From positions 62,001 through 126,000 of the forward strand of contig NZ_SLWV01000003.1 of the NCBI RefSeq assembly GCF_004345705.1: DNA of 64,000 nt, in the 5' to 3' direction. The notes under the pieces are model-generated. The model saw nothing but the letters and a program-made list of their open reading frames with translations. It was not told the DNA's origin and did not search any database. This document shows, one piece after another, positions 61,744 to 64,000 of the stretch. A program made the translations under genes and the position numbers. Origin of the DNA: Marinisporobacter balticus. GTDB lineage: Bacteria; Bacillota; Clostridia; Peptostreptococcales; Thermotaleaceae. Position 1 is the stretch's first letter. Each line of letters starts with the position of its first letter.

Positions 61744-62757
61744 ATGAAATTATCTAAATCAAAAGCAATGAAGATATTTTTACTTGCTACAATTATTTTA
61801 TGTGTAGGAAGCAAAATTTATTTTGATAAACAAGTGGGACCTGTAAACAGCAGTAATGATCAGGGGATTATGGTAAAAATTCCTAAGAGTGCTTCTACGA
61901 CTAAAATCGCAAAGATCTTAAAAGAAAATAATGTGATTAATAGTGATATTACTTTTCGTATTTTAAGCAAAATGGCTAAAACAGATGGGAAAATGCAAGC
62001 AGGGGAATATTTATTAAAGGAGAATATGGATGCGCGTGAAATTATAGATATTTTAGTAAATGGAGACACTGTGAAAGATATGATTAAATTTACTATTCCG
62101 GAAGGGTTCGAATTGAAACAAATCATAGAACGATTAGAAGGAAAAGGACTTATTAATAAAGATCAGTTTATAGAAGTAGCAAACTATGGGGATTTTGATT
62201 ATAAATTTCTAAAAGATATTCCTAAAGGAGAAAATAGACTTGAAGGATTTTTATTTCCGGATACTTATGAAATAGCTAACAATGCTACAGAAAAAGAGAT
62301 TATTGTAAAGATGCTAAATCGTTTTGATGATATTTTTATTGATGATTATTATAAAAGAGTAAAGGAATTAAATATGCGGATAAATGAAATCATTACGCTT
62401 GCATCTATTATAGAAAGAGAAGCAAAACTAGATAAAGAAAGACCACTCGTATCAGGTGTTTTTTATAATAGAATAAAAAAAGATATGAAGTTTCAATCCT
62501 GTGCTACGGTACAATATGTTTTAGGAGAAAGAAAACCTAAATTAAGTAATAAGGATATCGCAATTGATTCACCTTATAATACTTATAAATATTATGGTTT
62601 GCCACCAAAGCCAATTGCATCCCCTGGGAAGCCATCTATTGAGGCAGCATTATACCCAAAAGAATCAGAATATCTATATTTTGTTGTAAGCAAAAATGGG
62701 GAGCACCATTTTAGTAAAACTTACAAAGAACATCTGAGAGCTAAGAATGAGAATTAG
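61744..62757 (+). CDS. mltG: Endolytic murein transglycosylase MltG (YceG-like)
   Basis: A 337-residue membrane-anchored transglycosylase that cuts nascent glycan strands. One N-terminal membrane helix (about 8-24) precedes a LysM-like region (VKIPKSASTTKIAKILKEN) and the catalytic domain with LASIIEREAKLDKERPL (catalytic Glu) and SPYNTYKYYGLPPKPIASPG. GGAGG precedes the ATG. It is followed by a methyltransferase and a U32 peptidase gene, a frequent clostridial order. Confidence 0.95.
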   Translation: MKLSKSKAMKIFLLATIILCVGSKIYFDKQVGPVNSSNDQGIMVKIPKSASTTKIAKILKENNVINSDITFRILSKMAKTDGKMQAGEYLLKENMDAREIIDILVNGDTVKDMIKFTIPEGFELKQIIERLEGKGLINKDQFIEVANYGDFDYKFLKDIPKGENRLEGFLFPDTYEIANNATEKEIIVKMLNRFDDIFIDDYYKRVKELNMRINEIITLASIIEREAKLDKERPLVSGVFYNRIKKDMKFQSCATVQYVLGERKPKLSNKDIAIDSPYNTYKYYGLPPKPIASPGKPSIEAALYPKESEYLYFVVSKNGEHHFSKTYKEHLRAKNEN

Positions 62758-62772
62758 CTGATAGGGAAAACT

Positions 62773-62803
62773 AATACGTGAATAACTTCACGTATTCCTT
62801 TTT
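62773..62803 (+). terminator. Terminator after mltG
   Basis: AATACGTGA/TCACGTATT stem followed by CCTTTTTG. Confidence 0.8.
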
Positions 62804-62832
62804 GTTAATATGAATTAAAGGAGTTGTGTATA

Positions 62833-63474
62833 TTGAGCAATATAGTTAATGAATTAGTAGAAGCATATATAAGAGATACATTACCCCAAAATGAGGGACA
62901 CCTAAAAGAAATGGAAGATTATGCACGTATGAATCATGTGCCAATTGTTCAACCAGAAGTGGCAAAATTATTAGAAGTGATTACGAAAATAAACCAAACA
63001 AAATCTATTTTAGAAGTGGGAACGGCCATAGGCTACTCAGCAATTGTTTTTACGCGTGCGATGGAAGATGGCAAATTGATTAGCATAGAGAGACGCGCAG
63101 ATATGGTTGAAATAGCAAGAGAAAATATTAAAATGGCAGAGTTAGATGGTCAAATAAAAATTTTAGAAGGAAATGCAGAAGAGGTCATACCAACTTTAGA
63201 AGGACAATTTGATTTGATTTTTCTTGATGCCGCAAAGGGGCAATATATGAACTTTCTTTCAGAGAGCATAGATCTTCTAAAAGTGGGCGGGGTACTTATC
63301 TCAGATAATGTATTGTATAAAGGGATGATTGCTTCTAATGAATATGTAATACGCAGAAAAATAACCATTGTAAAAAGAATGAGAAACTATTTAGAGTACA
63401 TTACGAAGCATCCACAGCTTACAACATCCCTTTTATCCATAGGAGATGGGGTAGCTATCAGCTATAAAAAATAG
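62833..63474 (+). CDS. Class I SAM-dependent O-methyltransferase
   Basis: A 213-residue protein of the caffeoyl-CoA/catechol O-methyltransferase-like family (TrmR-like in Firmicutes). SAM motif I is ILEVGTAIGYSAIVFTRAM, then ISIERRADMVEIARENI, FDLIFLDAAKGQY and GGVLISDNVLYKGM. Firmicutes homologues between mltG and U32 peptidases include the tRNA 5-hydroxyuridine methyltransferase TrmR, so a tRNA substrate is plausible. TTG 62833 fits AGGAG spacing better than the in-frame TTG 62824. Confidence 0.85.
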   Translation: MSNIVNELVEAYIRDTLPQNEGHLKEMEDYARMNHVPIVQPEVAKLLEVITKINQTKSILEVGTAIGYSAIVFTRAMEDGKLISIERRADMVEIARENIKMAELDGQIKILEGNAEEVIPTLEGQFDLIFLDAAKGQYMNFLSESIDLLKVGGVLISDNVLYKGMIASNEYVIRRKITIVKRMRNYLEYITKHPQLTTSLLSIGDGVAISYKK

Positions 63475-63485
63475 GAGGAAATTAA

Positions 63486-64000
63486 ATGAAAAAGATAGAA
63501 CTATTAGCACCCGCAGGAGATTTAGAAAGGTTGAAAATGGCCATTGTATATGGTGCAGATGCGGTATATATAGGGGGGCAGATTTTTGGATTAAGAGCAA
63601 GTGCAAAAAACTTTTCTTTTGAAGATATGGAAAAAGGTGTTGAATTTGCACATCAAAGAGGTAAAAAAGTATATGTTACACTCAATATCATTCCTCATAA
63701 TGAAGAGTTAAAAGAACTGCCTGGTTACTTAGAAAAATTATCCCAAATGGATGTAGATGCAATTATTTTATCAGATCCTGGGACACTTATGATTGTACAA
63801 GAACTTGCACCAAATATGGAAATTCATTTAAGCACACAAGCAAATAACACAAATTATATGAGTGCGAAATTTTGGTATAAACAAGGCATAAAAAGAATTG
63901 TTATGGCGAGGGAATTATCTTTTGAAGAGATGAAAGAAATAAGAGAAAATATTCCCAAAGACCTTGAACTAGAAGCATTTGTGCATGGGGCAATGTGTAT
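63486..64000 (+). CDS. U32 family peptidase, 3' end cut by window
   Basis: The frame is open from ATG 63486 (AGGAGG upstream) to the window end, about 171 residues. It begins MKKIELLAPAGDLERLKMAI, then GADAVYIGGQ, FGLRASAKNFS, VYVTLNIIPHNEEL and IHLSTQANNTNY, all characteristic of U32 proteins. Homologues include TrhP-like tRNA hydroxylation proteins, which fit with an upstream TrmR-like methyltransferase. The true 3' end lies outside the window. Confidence 0.93.
   Translation, partial: MKKIELLAPAGDLERLKMAIVYGADAVYIGGQIFGLRASAKNFSFEDMEKGVEFAHQRGKKVYVTLNIIPHNEELKELPGYLEKLSQMDVDAIILSDPGTLMIVQELAPNMEIHLSTQANNTNYMSAKFWYKQGIKRIVMARELSFEEMKEIRENIPKDLELEAFVHGAMC

Overview
The window is AT-rich chromosomal DNA from an anaerobic, spore-forming, amino-acid-fermenting member of the Clostridia. 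The evidence is the Firmicutes gene order yhbY-nadD-yqeK-LCP-rsfS-leuS, T-box leaders before leuS and alaS, a complete ornithine-fermentation operon under a sigma-54 regulator, a two-subunit iron-sulfur L-serine dehydratase, ribonuclease J, IreB, and a block that looks devoted to the spore surface. Exact genus cannot be fixed by reading alone. No tRNA, rRNA, CRISPR array, intact insertion sequence or prophage was seen.

Layout. 1-6.7 kb: housekeeping (yhbY end, nadD, yqeK, LCP ligase, rsfS, T-box + leuS, a YheO-type regulator). 6.9-15.7 kb: serine/glycine metabolism (class V aminotransferase, sdaAB-sdaAA, ThrE-type two-part exporter, glyA) interleaved with dacF, a ComEA-like protein and an RseC-like protein. 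15.8-25.4 kb: sigma-54 activator, a 54-bp perfect palindrome, a consensus -24/-12 promoter, then ord-ortA-ortB-oraS-oraE-GlmL-like-orr, which together turn L-/D-ornithine into acetyl-CoA and alanine through 2,4-diaminopentanoate. 25.5 kb: a DUF3343 protein.

25.9-45.9 kb is an accessory island and the most interesting part. A leftward operon encodes three tandem family-9 glycosyltransferases fused to N-terminal DUF4214-like repeats and carrying a TibC-like four-cysteine finger, followed by all five steps of ADP-L-glycero-D-manno-heptose synthesis (gmhA, gmhB, hldA/rfaE1, hldC/rfaE2, hldD). This is a protein-heptosylation gene set of the kind known from Gram-negative autotransporter modification, here in a Gram-positive spore former. 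Next to it are paralogous cysteine-containing SPOCS-like proteins, two beta-propeller-like proteins with coiled-coil tails, a GT4 glycosyltransferase, CDP-glucose synthesis and dehydration genes, and two paralogous DxD glycosyltransferases. Two promoters here match the late mother-cell sigma-K consensus exactly (AC-N17-CATAnnnTA), so I infer that this island builds and glycosylates the spore outer layer.

46-64 kb returns to housekeeping: iscR-nifS-nifU-mnmA, PRC-barrel and YtxH-like small proteins, an AI-2E-family permease, T-box + alaS, ireB, a large membrane protein, an aldo/keto reductase-ferredoxin fusion, ruvX, DUF1292, a 47-residue zinc-ribbon protein, a Fur-family regulator, rnj, mltG, an O-methyltransferase and the start of a U32 peptidase gene cut by the window edge.
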